A stretch of 64,000 nucleotides of DNA, from assembly GCF_011617705.1 (NCBI RefSeq), contig NZ_CP050154.1, positions 3,162,001 through 3,226,000 on the forward strand, given 5' to 3'. The notes beneath the pieces were generated by a model, which saw nothing but the letters and a program-made list of their open reading frames with translations, was not told the origin of the DNA and ran no database searches. This stretch comes from Brevibacterium limosum (lineage in GTDB: Bacteria > Actinomycetota > Actinomycetes > Actinomycetales > Brevibacteriaceae). Shown here in pieces: positions 33,373-43,387 of the stretch (position 1 is its first letter; each line of letters begins with the position of its first letter). A program made the translations under genes and the position numbers.

Positions 33373-35955
33373 ATGAGCGCAGATCCGAACAGCATCGATG
33401 TCTGGGAAGCGTTCCTCGACCCGCAGACCGACTATTCGCTGCCCGACTTCGCCGCGGTCACCCCGGCGACGCTGCTGACCGCGGTTCGCACGGCCACCGA
33501 TTTCGCCCGCGCCGAGGTGGCTGCGATCATCGCAGACGACGCCGAGTCCACGTTCTTCTCCACCACCGTGAGATTCGAATCCGCGTCCGTGCCGATGACC
33601 CGTATCGCCTCTGTGGCCGCAGCCATCGAATCGAATCATCTGCGTCCCGAACTCACCGACGCCGTCTCCGAGGTGTGGGAGCTCCTGTCGGCTACCCAGA
33701 CAGAGATCCTGCTGAACGTCGACCTCTTCCACCGCATCGAACAGGTCTCGGTCGCCGACCTCAACCCGGAGGACAAACGTCAGCACGAGCTCACCATCGA
33801 ACTCTTCGTGCGTGCGGGAGCCCGCCTCGGCGAGGAGGAACGGGAGCAGATGGCCACGATCGCGGCCGAACTGACCACCCTTGAGAACTCCTTCTCCCGC
33901 GCTCTGCAGCTCGATACGCGCGAACTGGCCGTCCACCTCAGCGAGGCCGAGTCCCTGGCGGGGATGAACGACGACCAGATCGCGGCGGCAGCGAATCGAG
34001 CGGCCGATCGCGGTGTCGACGGCTATCTGCTGCCGCTGAACAACTTCACCCAGCAGATCGTCCTCGAATCCCTCAGCACGGCACAGACCCGTCGGCACGT
34101 GCTGAATAACTCGATGGCGCGCGGATCCCGCGGCGGCGACGGCGACACCCGCACCCAGGTCGCCGACACCACGGCACTGCGTGCGCTCAAGGCGCACCTG
34201 CTCGGATATCCCTCCTACTCTTCCTTCGCCATCGACAACCAGACCGCAGGCAACCCCGACGCGGCAGCCGATATCGTCTCCTCCCTCATCAATCCCGCGA
34301 ACGCCCAACTCGACGAGGAGCTTGCGCAGGTCAAGGAGCGCTACGGCCTCGAGACGGTCGCAGCCGAAGACGTCAAGTACTACCTTGCGAAGTTCCGCGC
34401 CGACGAATTCGGCATCGACCCCGACGAGGTGGCCAAGTACTTCGAGTTCGACACCGTCCTCACCGAGGGCGTCTTCCGCGCGGCCACCGGCCTCTACGGA
34501 ATCACCTTCGCCCCCTACGAAGGGGTCACCGCCTGGCATGAGGACGTCCGCGCCTATGAGGTCACCGACGTCACCGAGCGGCACTTGGGGCTCGTGCTCA
34601 TCGACCCGTACTCCAGGGATACGAAACGAGGCGGAGCATGGATGGACCAGCTGGTTCCGGCCTCCCGCCTGACCGGGCTGCTGCCGGTCGTCACCCTCTC
34701 ACTCAATCTCGCCAAGCCCGGCCCGGGTCGGCCCACCCTGCTCAATCCGACCGAACTGACGACGTTCTTCCACGAGTTCGGTCACGTCCTCCACGGGCTC
34801 TTCGCGAACTCCACCTACCCGTCGACGGCGGGCACCGCGGTCCCGCGCGACTATGTCGAATTCCCGTCCCAGCTCAATGAGATGTGGCGCTTCCATCCCC
34901 AGGTCCTCCCCCACTTCGCCAAGCATGTCGACACGGGTGAGCCGATGCCGGCCGAACTCGTCGATGCGCTCATCGCCAGCGACAGGTTCGGGCAGGGCTT
35001 CGACACGATCGAATACCTCGCCGCGGCCATGCTCGACCTGTCCTGGCATTCGCTCGAGGCCGGGGACCACATCACCGAGGTGCTGTCCTTCGAATCCGAG
35101 GTGCTCGCCGCAGCCGGCTTCTCCCCGCTCGTGCCGCCGCGCTACCGGTCGACGTACTTCGGGCACGTCTTCGCCTCCGGCTATGCGGCCGGCTATTACT
35201 CCTACCTCTACTCCGAGGTCATCGCCGCCTGGGTCAGCGAATGGTTCGAGGAGCAGGGCGGACTGAACCGGGAAGCCGGAGAGGCCTTCCGCGAGGCGAT
35301 CCTCGCGCCGGGCTATTCGGTCGACCCGATGGCCGCGATCGAACGCTTCTTCGGCACTCGCCCGGATGTCGCACCGCTGCTGCGCCGCCGCGGTCTCGCC
35401 GAACCCGTCACCGAGGAGGACGGCGAGGCCGAGGCGGCCACGGCCGAGTCCGAGCCCGGAGCCGCCTCGGCGAAATGGGACAATCCCAACCACGAGGCGG
35501 TCGCCGCCGATCTCACGTCCGCCGGCATCGAGCCGCGCATCGAGGTCTTCACCGAGGCGACACCGAATGCTGCGACGGCGGCCGAGGCTTTGGGCATCGA
35601 GGTCGGGGCGATCGCGAACAGCCTCATCTTCTCCGCGGGCGGCTCCCCTGTGCTCATCATGGCATCGGGTGCCCACCGGGTCGACACCGCACACGTCGCC
35701 GAACTCATCGGCGTCGATTCGCTCGACCGGGCGCCGAAGGAACTCGTTCGGGAGGCGACCGGGCAGGTCATCGGCGGAGTCGCACCGTGCGGTCACCCGA
35801 GCCCGATTCCCACCTATGTCGATGTGTCGCTGAAGGATTATCCTGTTCTCTGGGCCGGCGCGGGGACACCGAATTCGATGGTGCCCCTGACGTACGAGCA
35901 GCTGCTCACGGTCACCAGAGGAAAGGAAATCACCGTTGTCGCAGAAGAGTCCTGA
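33373..35955 (+). CDS. M3-family oligopeptidase fused to a YbaK/ProX-type aminoacyl-tRNA deacylase domain
   Basis: 860 residues in one uninterrupted frame. Residues 1-680 are a thimet-oligopeptidase-like M3 peptidase. The zinc site is His467 and His471 in FFHEFGHVLHGLF with Glu496 in YVEFPSQLNE, 29 residues after the first His as in the family. After an acidic linker, residues about 700-855 are a complete YbaK-type editing domain (EVFTEATPNAATAAEALGIE, GAIANSLIFSAGGSPVLIMA, SGAHRVDTAHVAELIGVD, GQVIGGVAPCGHPSPIPT). M3 enzymes degrade short cytosolic peptides; YbaK domains hydrolyse mischarged tRNA. The start at 33373 is used because homology begins there. The end overlaps the next gene by 20 bases. 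Confidence 0.9.
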   Translation: MSADPNSIDVWEAFLDPQTDYSLPDFAAVTPATLLTAVRTATDFARAEVAAIIADDAESTFFSTTVRFESASVPMTRIASVAAAIESNHLRPELTDAVSEVWELLSATQTEILLNVDLFHRIEQVSVADLNPEDKRQHELTIELFVRAGARLGEEEREQMATIAAELTTLENSFSRALQLDTRELAVHLSEAESLAGMNDDQIAAAANRAADRGVDGYLLPLNNFTQQIVLESLSTAQTRRHVLNNSMARGSRGGDGDTRTQVADTTALRALKAHLLGYPSYSSFAIDNQTAGNPDAAADIVSSLINPANAQLDEELAQVKERYGLETVAAEDVKYYLAKFRADEFGIDPDEVAKYFEFDTVLTEGVFRAATGLYGITFAPYEGVTAWHEDVRAYEVTDVTERHLGLVLIDPYSRDTKRGGAWMDQLVPASRLTGLLPVVTLSLNLAKPGPGRPTLLNPTELTTFFHEFGHVLHGLFANSTYPSTAGTAVPRDYVEFPSQLNEMWRFHPQVLPHFAKHVDTGEPMPAELVDALIASDRFGQGFDTIEYLAAAMLDLSWHSLEAGDHITEVLSFESEVLAAAGFSPLVPPRYRSTYFGHVFASGYAAGYYSYLYSEVIAAWVSEWFEEQGGLNREAGEAFREAILAPGYSVDPMAAIERFFGTRPDVAPLLRRRGLAEPVTEEDGEAEAATAESEPGAASAKWDNPNHEAVAADLTSAGIEPRIEVFTEATPNAATAAEALGIEVGAIANSLIFSAGGSPVLIMASGAHRVDTAHVAELIGVDSLDRAPKELVREATGQVIGGVAPCGHPSPIPTYVDVSLKDYPVLWAGAGTPNSMVPLTYEQLLTVTRGKEITVVAEES

Positions 35956-36706
35956 GGCGGAGCCCGGGCGCTCCGAGGCTGAGTCTGGGCAGCCGGGTCG
36001 CACCACCGATCCGGCGCACACCACCTCGGCTGCCCGCTTCGCAGCCTTCGCCTCCTCCCGGGGCCGCTACTATGCGGTCTTCCTCGCCGTGTTCTGCGCG
36101 GTGCTCATCATCTCGAACATCTCGGCCACGAAGGTCATCGGCTTCGGCCCCATCGTCACCGACGGCGGCGCATTCCTCTTCCCCATCGCGTACATCCTCG
36201 GCGATGTGATCAGCGAGGTGTACGGCTTCAAAGCCGCCCGCAAGGCTGTGATCACCGGTTTCGGCCTGCAGATCCTGGCGACCTTCGTGTTCTGGCTCGT
36301 GCTCATCTCCCCTCCCGGCCCCGGTTACGAGAATCAGGAGGCCTTCGCCGCCGTGCTCGGCTTCTACCCGCGCATCGTCGCGGCCTCCCTCGTCGGCTAC
36401 TTCGTCGGCCAGCTGCTCAATTCGTGGGTGCTCGTAGCGGTGAAGAAGCGGATGGGCGAGTCGAAGCTGTGGGTCCGCCTGCTCACGTCGACAGGCGTCG
36501 GCGAGTTCGTCGACACCCTGCTCTTCTGCATCATCGCCTTCGCCGGAGTCATCCCGGGGCTCGACTTCATCAACTACATCATCGTCGGCTTCGTCTACAA
36601 GGTCGCCGTCGAGATCATCTTCCTGCCCGTGACCTACCGCGTCATCAAGCTCGTCAAGCGCCACGAACCCAGTTACGAGCTCGACGCCGCCGACGCCGGT
36701 CGCTGA
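35936..36706 (+). CDS. Queuosine precursor transporter (YhhQ/VUT_1 family)
   Basis: 256 residues. A disordered N-terminus of about 40 residues is followed by six membrane helices. VFCAVLIISNISATKVIGFG and FLFPIAYILGDVISEVYGF are family hallmarks, together with VGEFVDTLLFCIIAFAG. YhhQ proteins take up preQ0, preQ1 or queuine. The start is a TTG at 35936 behind AGGAAAGGAAA and overlaps the M3 fusion gene by 20 bases. It faces tgt across a palindromic terminator, which supports a queuosine salvage role. Confidence 0.88.
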   Translation: MSQKSPEAEPGRSEAESGQPGRTTDPAHTTSAARFAAFASSRGRYYAVFLAVFCAVLIISNISATKVIGFGPIVTDGGAFLFPIAYILGDVISEVYGFKAARKAVITGFGLQILATFVFWLVLISPPGPGYENQEAFAAVLGFYPRIVAASLVGYFVGQLLNSWVLVAVKKRMGESKLWVRLLTSTGVGEFVDTLLFCIIAFAGVIPGLDFINYIIVGFVYKVAVEIIFLPVTYRVIKLVKRHEPSYELDAADAGR

Positions 36707-36723
36707 CAGACGCCGGTCGCTGA
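36692..36723. repeat. 17-bp tandem duplication covering the yhhQ-like stop codon
   Basis: GACGCCGGTCGCTGA occurs at 36692-36706 and again at 36709-36723, separated by two bases, giving a period of 17. The first copy contains the stop codon of the transporter gene. Confidence 0.9.
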
Positions 36724-36780
36724 CTCCGCCCGCCTGTGCTCGCGGTGCCGCTCCCGCCGCATTCCGCCAGCCGTCGACCG

Positions 36781-36848
36781 CTCAGGTCCCGCGAAAATCG
36801 AAAGAGTCGTCGCCGGCGACGTGTTTTTCGAGTTTCGCGTGACTTGAG
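36781..36848. repeat. Long imperfect palindrome (family A, copy 2), probable terminator
   Basis: The arms, 34 bases each with about six mismatches, start CTCAGGTCCCGCGAAAATCG and end GAGTTTCGCGTGACTTGAG. It is the same length (68 bases) as, and clearly related to, the element at 5359-5426. It lies between the convergent queuosine transporter and tgt genes. Confidence 0.75.
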
Positions 36849-36878
36849 GCGCTGGAGGCCCGCTGGCCGCGGCCTGAG

Positions 36879-38141
<1,263 letters not shown>

Positions 38142-38153
38142 TTAACTGGGACC

Positions 38154-39086
38154 ATGACGTTCCCGCAGATGCTCGCCTCCGCCGAGGCGAGCCATCCCAT
38201 CGTCCTCGACGGCGGTTTGGGCACCGCCGCCGAGGACCGCGGCATCGACCTCGACCATCACCTGTGGTCGGCCGAGCTCATTCGCACCGGCCCAGACACC
38301 CTCGCCGAGGTGCACGCCGCCTTCGCCTCCGCCGGTGCCCGCATCCTGACGACCGCGAGCTATCAGGCGACTCCGCTCGGCTTCGCCCGTGCCGGAATCA
38401 GTGCCGAGGAAGGCCACAGGATCATCGGTGAGAGCGTGCGGATCGCGCGCAGGGCTGCTGACCGCACTGCCGCTCCGGGCAGAGGCACCCTCGTCGCCGG
38501 GTCGGTCGGGCCCTATGGTGCCGCGCTCGGCGACGGTGCCGAGTACACCGGGGACTATCGACTGACTCCTGAGGAGTTCACCGCCTTCCATCGACCGCGC
38601 ATCGCGGCCCTCGCCGAGGCGGGAGCGGATCTGCTCGCCGTCGAAACCCAGCCGCGCCTCGACGAGATCCGCGCGATCGTAGGGCTGGCCGAGGAGACCG
38701 GTCTTCCGGTCTGGGTGAGCGTGACTCTGCAGGACGGCACGGACACGGTCGCCCCGGCCCTGCCCGACGGCGGCTCCCTGGCCGACGTCGCGAAGGCGGC
38801 GGCCGCCTCGGCGTCGGTGCTGGCGATCGGGGTCAACTGCGTCCGGCCGTCCCTGGTGGCCCCCGCGCTCGAGGAGCTGTCGGCACACACGGCAATGCCG
38901 CTCATCGCCTACCCGAACTCGGGCGAGATCTACGACGCGGGTGCCATGGAATGGCGGGACGACCGCGCTGAAGCCGGGATCGGGTCATGGCCGGTGGCGG
39001 AGTGGACCCGCCTCGGCGCGCGGATCGTCGGCGGCTGCTGCCGGGTTCGACCGGACGACATCGCAGTGCTCAGTCACCGGGGCTGA
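38154..39086 (+). CDS. mmuM: Homocysteine S-methyltransferase
   Basis: 310 residues of the cobalamin-independent MmuM family, which moves a methyl group from S-methylmethionine or S-adenosylmethionine to homocysteine. IVLDGGLGTAAEDRGID starts the TIM barrel. The zinc cysteines are in AIGVNCVRP and VGGCCRVRPDD. No mmuP permease gene lies beside it. Divergent from tgt with only 21 bases between the starts, so the promoters overlap. Confidence 0.92.
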   Translation: MTFPQMLASAEASHPIVLDGGLGTAAEDRGIDLDHHLWSAELIRTGPDTLAEVHAAFASAGARILTTASYQATPLGFARAGISAEEGHRIIGESVRIARRAADRTAAPGRGTLVAGSVGPYGAALGDGAEYTGDYRLTPEEFTAFHRPRIAALAEAGADLLAVETQPRLDEIRAIVGLAEETGLPVWVSVTLQDGTDTVAPALPDGGSLADVAKAAAASASVLAIGVNCVRPSLVAPALEELSAHTAMPLIAYPNSGEIYDAGAMEWRDDRAEAGIGSWPVAEWTRLGARIVGGCCRVRPDDIAVLSHRG

Positions 39087-39098
39087 GCGATCTTGGCC

Positions 39099-40511
39099 TC
39101 AGCCGAGCATCTTGCCCGGGTTGAGGATCCCCAACGGATCGACCGCCGCCTTGATCCCCGACTGCAGAGCCTGAGCACCGGCATCGAGCTCCCGCACCAA
39201 CCAGTCCCTCTTCAGATACCCGACCCCGTGCTCACCGGTGATCGTTCCACCCAGATCCAGACCCAGCTGCATGATCTCGGCGAACGTCTCCTTCGCCTCG
39301 GCCACACTCGCCTCGTCCGAGGCATCGAAGAGCACACTCGGATGCATATTCCCATCCCCGGCATGACCGGCCGTGGCCACCTGAACCGCATGCCCGGCCG
39401 CGATCTCATCCAAACGGGCGAAGAACTCGCCGAGGCGGGACCGGGGCACGCACACATCATCGATGAGCTCTCCCCCGCCGATGCCGGCCACATACTTCTC
39501 CATCGCCGGGGACACGGCCCGACGAGCCGCGACGAACATCTCCGAATCCGCCGGATCCTCGGAGAAGAACACCTCATCGGCCCCCTGCTCGACAGCGATG
39601 GTCTCGAACTTCTCGAGTGCGGCGACACCGGCCGGGCCCGGGGCATCGGACTGGACGAGCAGGAGCGCCCCGGCACCATCGGGCAGGCCGAAATCCCCAT
39701 AGGCATTGATCATCGCCGCCGTGCCTCCGTCCATGAGTTCGAGCATCGACGGCGCCGCACCGGAGGCCATGAACGCAGAGACCGTATGACCGGCCGACTC
39801 CATATCCGGAAAGATCCCGACGCCTGTCACCGGTGGCGCCAGCAGCGGTCTGAGCCCGAGGGTGATCTCGACGATGACGCCCAGAGTCCCCTCGGATCCC
39901 ACGAACAGTCCCGCCAGGTCGAGACCGGCCACACCCTTCGCGGTCTGCCGGCCGAGCTTCGTCACGGTCCCATCGGCGAGCACCACGGTCAGTGCCCGCA
40001 CATAGTCCTTCGTCACCCCGTACTTCACACAGCACATCCCGCCGGCGTTCGTGGCGACGTTCCCGCCGATCGTCGAGATCGCCACCGATCCCGGATCCGG
40101 CGGATACGACAGACCATGCCCGGCCAGCGCCTGCTTGAGGTCCTGGTTGATGACACCGGGTTGGACGCGGCAGGTCTGATCGACCTCGTCGATGTCGACG
40201 ATCGCATTCAGCTTCGCCACATTGAGCAGGATCGCCCCGTCCGTGGCATTCGCCGCGCCCGACAGGCCCGTCCTCGCCCCCTGTGTGACGACCGGGATCC
40301 GATGCTCGGTGGCGAACCGCATCACCGCGACCACATCATCGACGCAAGCGGCACGCACCAGAGCCGACGCCTCACCGGCCGGACAGAACAGCGCCTTGTC
40401 CGACGAATAGGCATCGATGACGTCGCGGTCGGTGACCAGCGCCCCCGAACTCAGCTCGGCGGCGAGGCCGCCCAGATCCGCGCTCACCGTGGCATCCGCA
40501 CTCATCGTCAC
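39099..40511 (-). CDS. FAD-linked 2-hydroxyacid oxidase/dehydrogenase (GlcD-like)
   Basis: 470 residues of the PCMH-type flavoprotein family that includes glycolate oxidase GlcD and D-lactate dehydrogenase. FAD contacts are in QGARTGLSGAANA, DPGSVAISTIGGNVATNAGG and LFVGSEGTLGVI. The C-terminal substrate half has HAGDGNMHPSV and GEHGVGYLKRDWL. GlcE and GlcF partners are absent, so it is a stand-alone enzyme. In this genome region it could turn glycolate into glyoxylate, but D-lactate or 2-hydroxyglutarate are equally possible. GTG start overlapping the aminotransferase stop by four bases (ATG 40505 is an alternative). Confidence 0.85.
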   Translation of the reverse strand: MTMSADATVSADLGGLAAELSSGALVTDRDVIDAYSSDKALFCPAGEASALVRAACVDDVVAVMRFATEHRIPVVTQGARTGLSGAANATDGAILLNVAKLNAIVDIDEVDQTCRVQPGVINQDLKQALAGHGLSYPPDPGSVAISTIGGNVATNAGGMCCVKYGVTKDYVRALTVVLADGTVTKLGRQTAKGVAGLDLAGLFVGSEGTLGVIVEITLGLRPLLAPPVTGVGIFPDMESAGHTVSAFMASGAAPSMLELMDGGTAAMINAYGDFGLPDGAGALLLVQSDAPGPAGVAALEKFETIAVEQGADEVFFSEDPADSEMFVAARRAVSPAMEKYVAGIGGGELIDDVCVPRSRLGEFFARLDEIAAGHAVQVATAGHAGDGNMHPSVLFDASDEASVAEAKETFAEIMQLGLDLGGTITGEHGVGYLKRDWLVRELDAGAQALQSGIKAAVDPLGILNPGKMLG

Positions 40512-41569
40512 AGCGACGCGGCGACCTTGAGCACGCGTTCGAGCGCCTCAGCAGGCCCGATGCTCACGCGCACGCCGCCCTGCAGACGACGCACGGCCAC
40601 GGCCTGCTTCGCGCACTCGCCTTCGAAGGCGACAGCCGCCTCGGGGTCGAGAGCGATCCACACATAGTTGCCCTGAGCGTCGGGCACGGACAGACCCAGC
40701 TCTCGCAGATCGTGGGCGAACCGGTCACGCACCGCGGCGATCTCCTTGGCGCGCACAGCCACCTCGTCGACCCGGGACAGGGATTCCCGGGCCGCGGCCT
40801 GGGCGCCGGCGGTCACGGAGAACGGGGCGATGACCTGTCGCATCGCCGAAGCGATCTCGACGTCGGCGATGCCGAATCCCACTCGCAGACCGGCCAGACC
40901 GTGTGCCTTGGAGAAGGTCCTGGCGAGAACGAGATTCGGGTGCCTGCGCCTGGCCGTCAGGCCATCGACGGCCTCGGTCGCGAACTCCAGGTACGCCTCG
41001 TCGAGGACGACGATGACGTCGTCCGGCACCTCGGCGAGGAAGCCGTCGAGCTCGGCATCGGAGATCGTCGGGCCGGTCGGATTGTTCGGCGAGCACAGCA
41101 GCACGAGTCGGGTCGTGTCATCGATCGCCGCCGCCAGCCCGGCGAAATCGTGGCGACCGTCGTCGAGGAGGTCGACGGGGCGCTTCTGGGCACCCCGCGC
41201 CGAGGCGAGGATCGGGTACATCTCGAACGACGGCCACGGATAGACCACCGATGTGCGCGCCTCGAGGGTGATGTTCGTCAGCGCCGTGAGGACTTCGGAG
41301 GCACCGGCGCCGGGGACCACCTCGGCGGGTTCGACGTCGAGGTGGGAGGCGATATCGGCCACGAGCGCGGCCGCGGTGGGATCGGGGTAGTTCCCCGGGA
41401 TCGCCGAGGCGGCTGCCATCGTTTCGATGACACCCGGCAGCGGCGGCAGGTGGTTCTCGTTCGAGGACAGTTTGTACGGGGTCAGGCCCGGTGATTCGAC
41501 GGGAGGCTTGCCGGGAACATAGGGAGGGAATTCGGCGAGCGCGTCACGGAGCAGGAAACGTTTGGACAT
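40508..41569 (-). CDS. Histidinol-phosphate/aromatic aminotransferase-like (HisC2/Pat type)
   Basis: 353 residues of fold-type I PLP aminotransferases. The PLP lysine is in ARTFSKAHGLAGLRVGFGI. The cofactor-binding SPNNPTGP and VVLDEAYLEF motifs are present, and the final arginine region is GGVRVSIGPAEA. This group includes HisC and the Pat aromatic-acid aminotransferases. It is not in a histidine operon, so an aromatic or other 2-oxoacid role is more likely. ATG 41569 (MSKRFLLRDAL) is chosen; a GTG at 41587 is also in frame. Coupled to the GlcD-like gene by a four-base overlap. Confidence 0.85.
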   Translation of the reverse strand: MSKRFLLRDALAEFPPYVPGKPPVESPGLTPYKLSSNENHLPPLPGVIETMAAASAIPGNYPDPTAAALVADIASHLDVEPAEVVPGAGASEVLTALTNITLEARTSVVYPWPSFEMYPILASARGAQKRPVDLLDDGRHDFAGLAAAIDDTTRLVLLCSPNNPTGPTISDAELDGFLAEVPDDVIVVLDEAYLEFATEAVDGLTARRRHPNLVLARTFSKAHGLAGLRVGFGIADVEIASAMRQVIAPFSVTAGAQAAARESLSRVDEVAVRAKEIAAVRDRFAHDLRELGLSVPDAQGNYVWIALDPEAAVAFEGECAKQAVAVRRLQGGVRVSIGPAEALERVLKVAASL

Positions 41570-41783
41570 GTGCCCATAGTTGCACACCTTGTGGCGGGCG
41601 ACACAGACCGTCTTGCCAAACCGTCCGAATGGTCGGATTCAAGTGGTCGGGACGGACGTCCATCCGCTGTGAGAATGCTCTCGCGACTGTCCGTTCCCTC
41701 CTCCCGGGTTACAGGTGGGCCGATGCCGGAGAGTATCCTGAGAGACGAATACATAAAGCCAGTGACGAGGAATGAGAGTCCAA

Positions 41784-43259
41784 ATGCCCTCACCGCAGGA
41801 AAAGGTCGACGTCGTCTTGATCGGCGGCGGCATCATGAGCGCCACACTCGGTGCCATGTTGACCGAACTTCAGCCCGACTGGGACATCCGTGTCTACGAG
41901 AAGCTCGACTATGTGGCCACCGAGAGCTCGGACCCGTGGAACAACGCGGGCACCGGCCACGCCGCACTCTGCGAACTCAACTACACCCCCGAGGACTCCA
42001 ACGGCGACATCGACCTGGAGAAGGCCTCGACGATCAATCAGCAGTTCCACCATTCGCGACAGTACTGGTCGCACCTCGTCGACACCGGTGTGCTGACCGA
42101 TCCGAAGTCCTTCATCAACCCCATCGCCCACGTCAGCTACGGCCGCGGCGACAAGGGCCGTGACTACATCAAGCGCCGCTACGAGACGATGGTGCGCAAC
42201 CCGCTGTTCGCCGATATGGAATACACCGACGACCCGGCGACTCAGGCCGAGTGGCTGCCGCTGATGTTCGAGGGCCGCGGACCGGGCCAGGTCAACGGCA
42301 TCTCGCGGATCAAGCAGGGCACCGACGTCGACTTCGGTTCGCTGTCGGGTCAGCTGCTCAGCTATGTCGCCGACAAGGGTGCGACCGTACGCACCAGCCA
42401 CCAGGTCACCGATCTCGAGCGCGCCTCCGACGGTTGGACTCTCACCGTCAAGGATCTGCTCTCGCACGAGTCTCACCGGATCGGCGCGAAGTTCGTCTTC
42501 GTCGGCGCAGGCGGCGGCGCCCTGCCGCTGCTGCAGAAGTCGGGCATCCCCGAGGGCCGCGGCTACGGCGGCTTCCCGGTCTCCGGAATCTTCCTGCGCA
42601 CCGGCAACGAGGACCTCGTCGCCCGTCACCAGGCGAAGGTCTACGGTCAGGCGGCTCAGGGTGCTCCCCCGATGTCCGTTCCGCACCTCGACACCCGCGT
42701 CGTCGACGGCAAGGACTACCTCATGTTCGGCCCGTACGCCGGGTTCTCGCCGAAGTTCCTCAAGAAGGGTCGCTTCACCGACCTGCCGTTCTCCGTGCGC
42801 GGGAACAACCTCGCCACGATGCTCAACGTCGCCAAGGACAACACGGATCTCGTCACCTACCTGCTCGGTGAGCTGGCTGCGACGAAGAAGGCCCGCTTCG
42901 AGGCGATGCACCAGTTCATCCCGAACATCGACCCGTCCGACTGGGAGTTCATCCAGGCCGGTCAGCGCGTGCAGGTGATGAAGAAGGACCCGAAGAAGGG
43001 CGGTGTCCTCCAGTTCGGCACCGAGCTCATCTCCTCGGCCGACGGGTCGATCGCGGCTCTTCTCGGCGCCTCCCCGGGCGCGTCGACGGCCGTGCCGATC
43101 ATGGTCAACCTGCTCAAGACCTGCTTCCCGCGTGAGTACGCAGGCTGGGAGAAGCACTTCAAGGACATGATCCCCTCGCTGGGCCGCGACCTCGTCGACG
43201 ACGAGACCCTGCTCAAGGAGGTCTCCGAGTACACCTCGCGGACCCTCCAGCTGATCTGA
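41784..43259 (+). CDS. mqo: Malate:quinone oxidoreductase
   Basis: About 491 residues; a peripheral membrane FAD enzyme that oxidises malate to oxaloacetate and passes electrons to menaquinone. The dinucleotide motif is VDVVLIGGGIMSATLGAML. ESSDPWNNAGTGHAALCELN and the C-terminal ASPGASTAVPIMVNLLK are strongly conserved in Mqo. GACGAGG (41764-41770) could serve ATG 41784 (13 bases away) or the ATG at 41772 (almost touching); I prefer 41784. Monocistronic, ended by the hairpin at 43305-43342. Confidence 0.93.
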   Translation: MPSPQEKVDVVLIGGGIMSATLGAMLTELQPDWDIRVYEKLDYVATESSDPWNNAGTGHAALCELNYTPEDSNGDIDLEKASTINQQFHHSRQYWSHLVDTGVLTDPKSFINPIAHVSYGRGDKGRDYIKRRYETMVRNPLFADMEYTDDPATQAEWLPLMFEGRGPGQVNGISRIKQGTDVDFGSLSGQLLSYVADKGATVRTSHQVTDLERASDGWTLTVKDLLSHESHRIGAKFVFVGAGGGALPLLQKSGIPEGRGYGGFPVSGIFLRTGNEDLVARHQAKVYGQAAQGAPPMSVPHLDTRVVDGKDYLMFGPYAGFSPKFLKKGRFTDLPFSVRGNNLATMLNVAKDNTDLVTYLLGELAATKKARFEAMHQFIPNIDPSDWEFIQAGQRVQVMKKDPKKGGVLQFGTELISSADGSIAALLGASPGASTAVPIMVNLLKTCFPREYAGWEKHFKDMIPSLGRDLVDDETLLKEVSEYTSRTLQLI

Positions 43260-43304
43260 CGAATCAGCAAGACCTGAGCCTCGCTGCGAGCGAGGAGACA
43301 GCAC

Positions 43305-43342
43305 GAAGCGGCTTGCCGGAATCACTTCCGGCAAGCCGCTTC
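43305..43342. terminator. Hairpin terminator between mqo and allE
   Basis: Perfect 17-base arms beginning GAAGCGGCTTGCCGGAA enclose the loop TCAC. On the plus strand it is followed by a pyrimidine-rich TCTCCTTAT. Bidirectional use is likely because the genes converge. Confidence 0.8.
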
Positions 43343-43387
43343 TCTCCTTATGCCCGGCCCGACCTCAGAGGCTCAGAGCTCAGGGGC

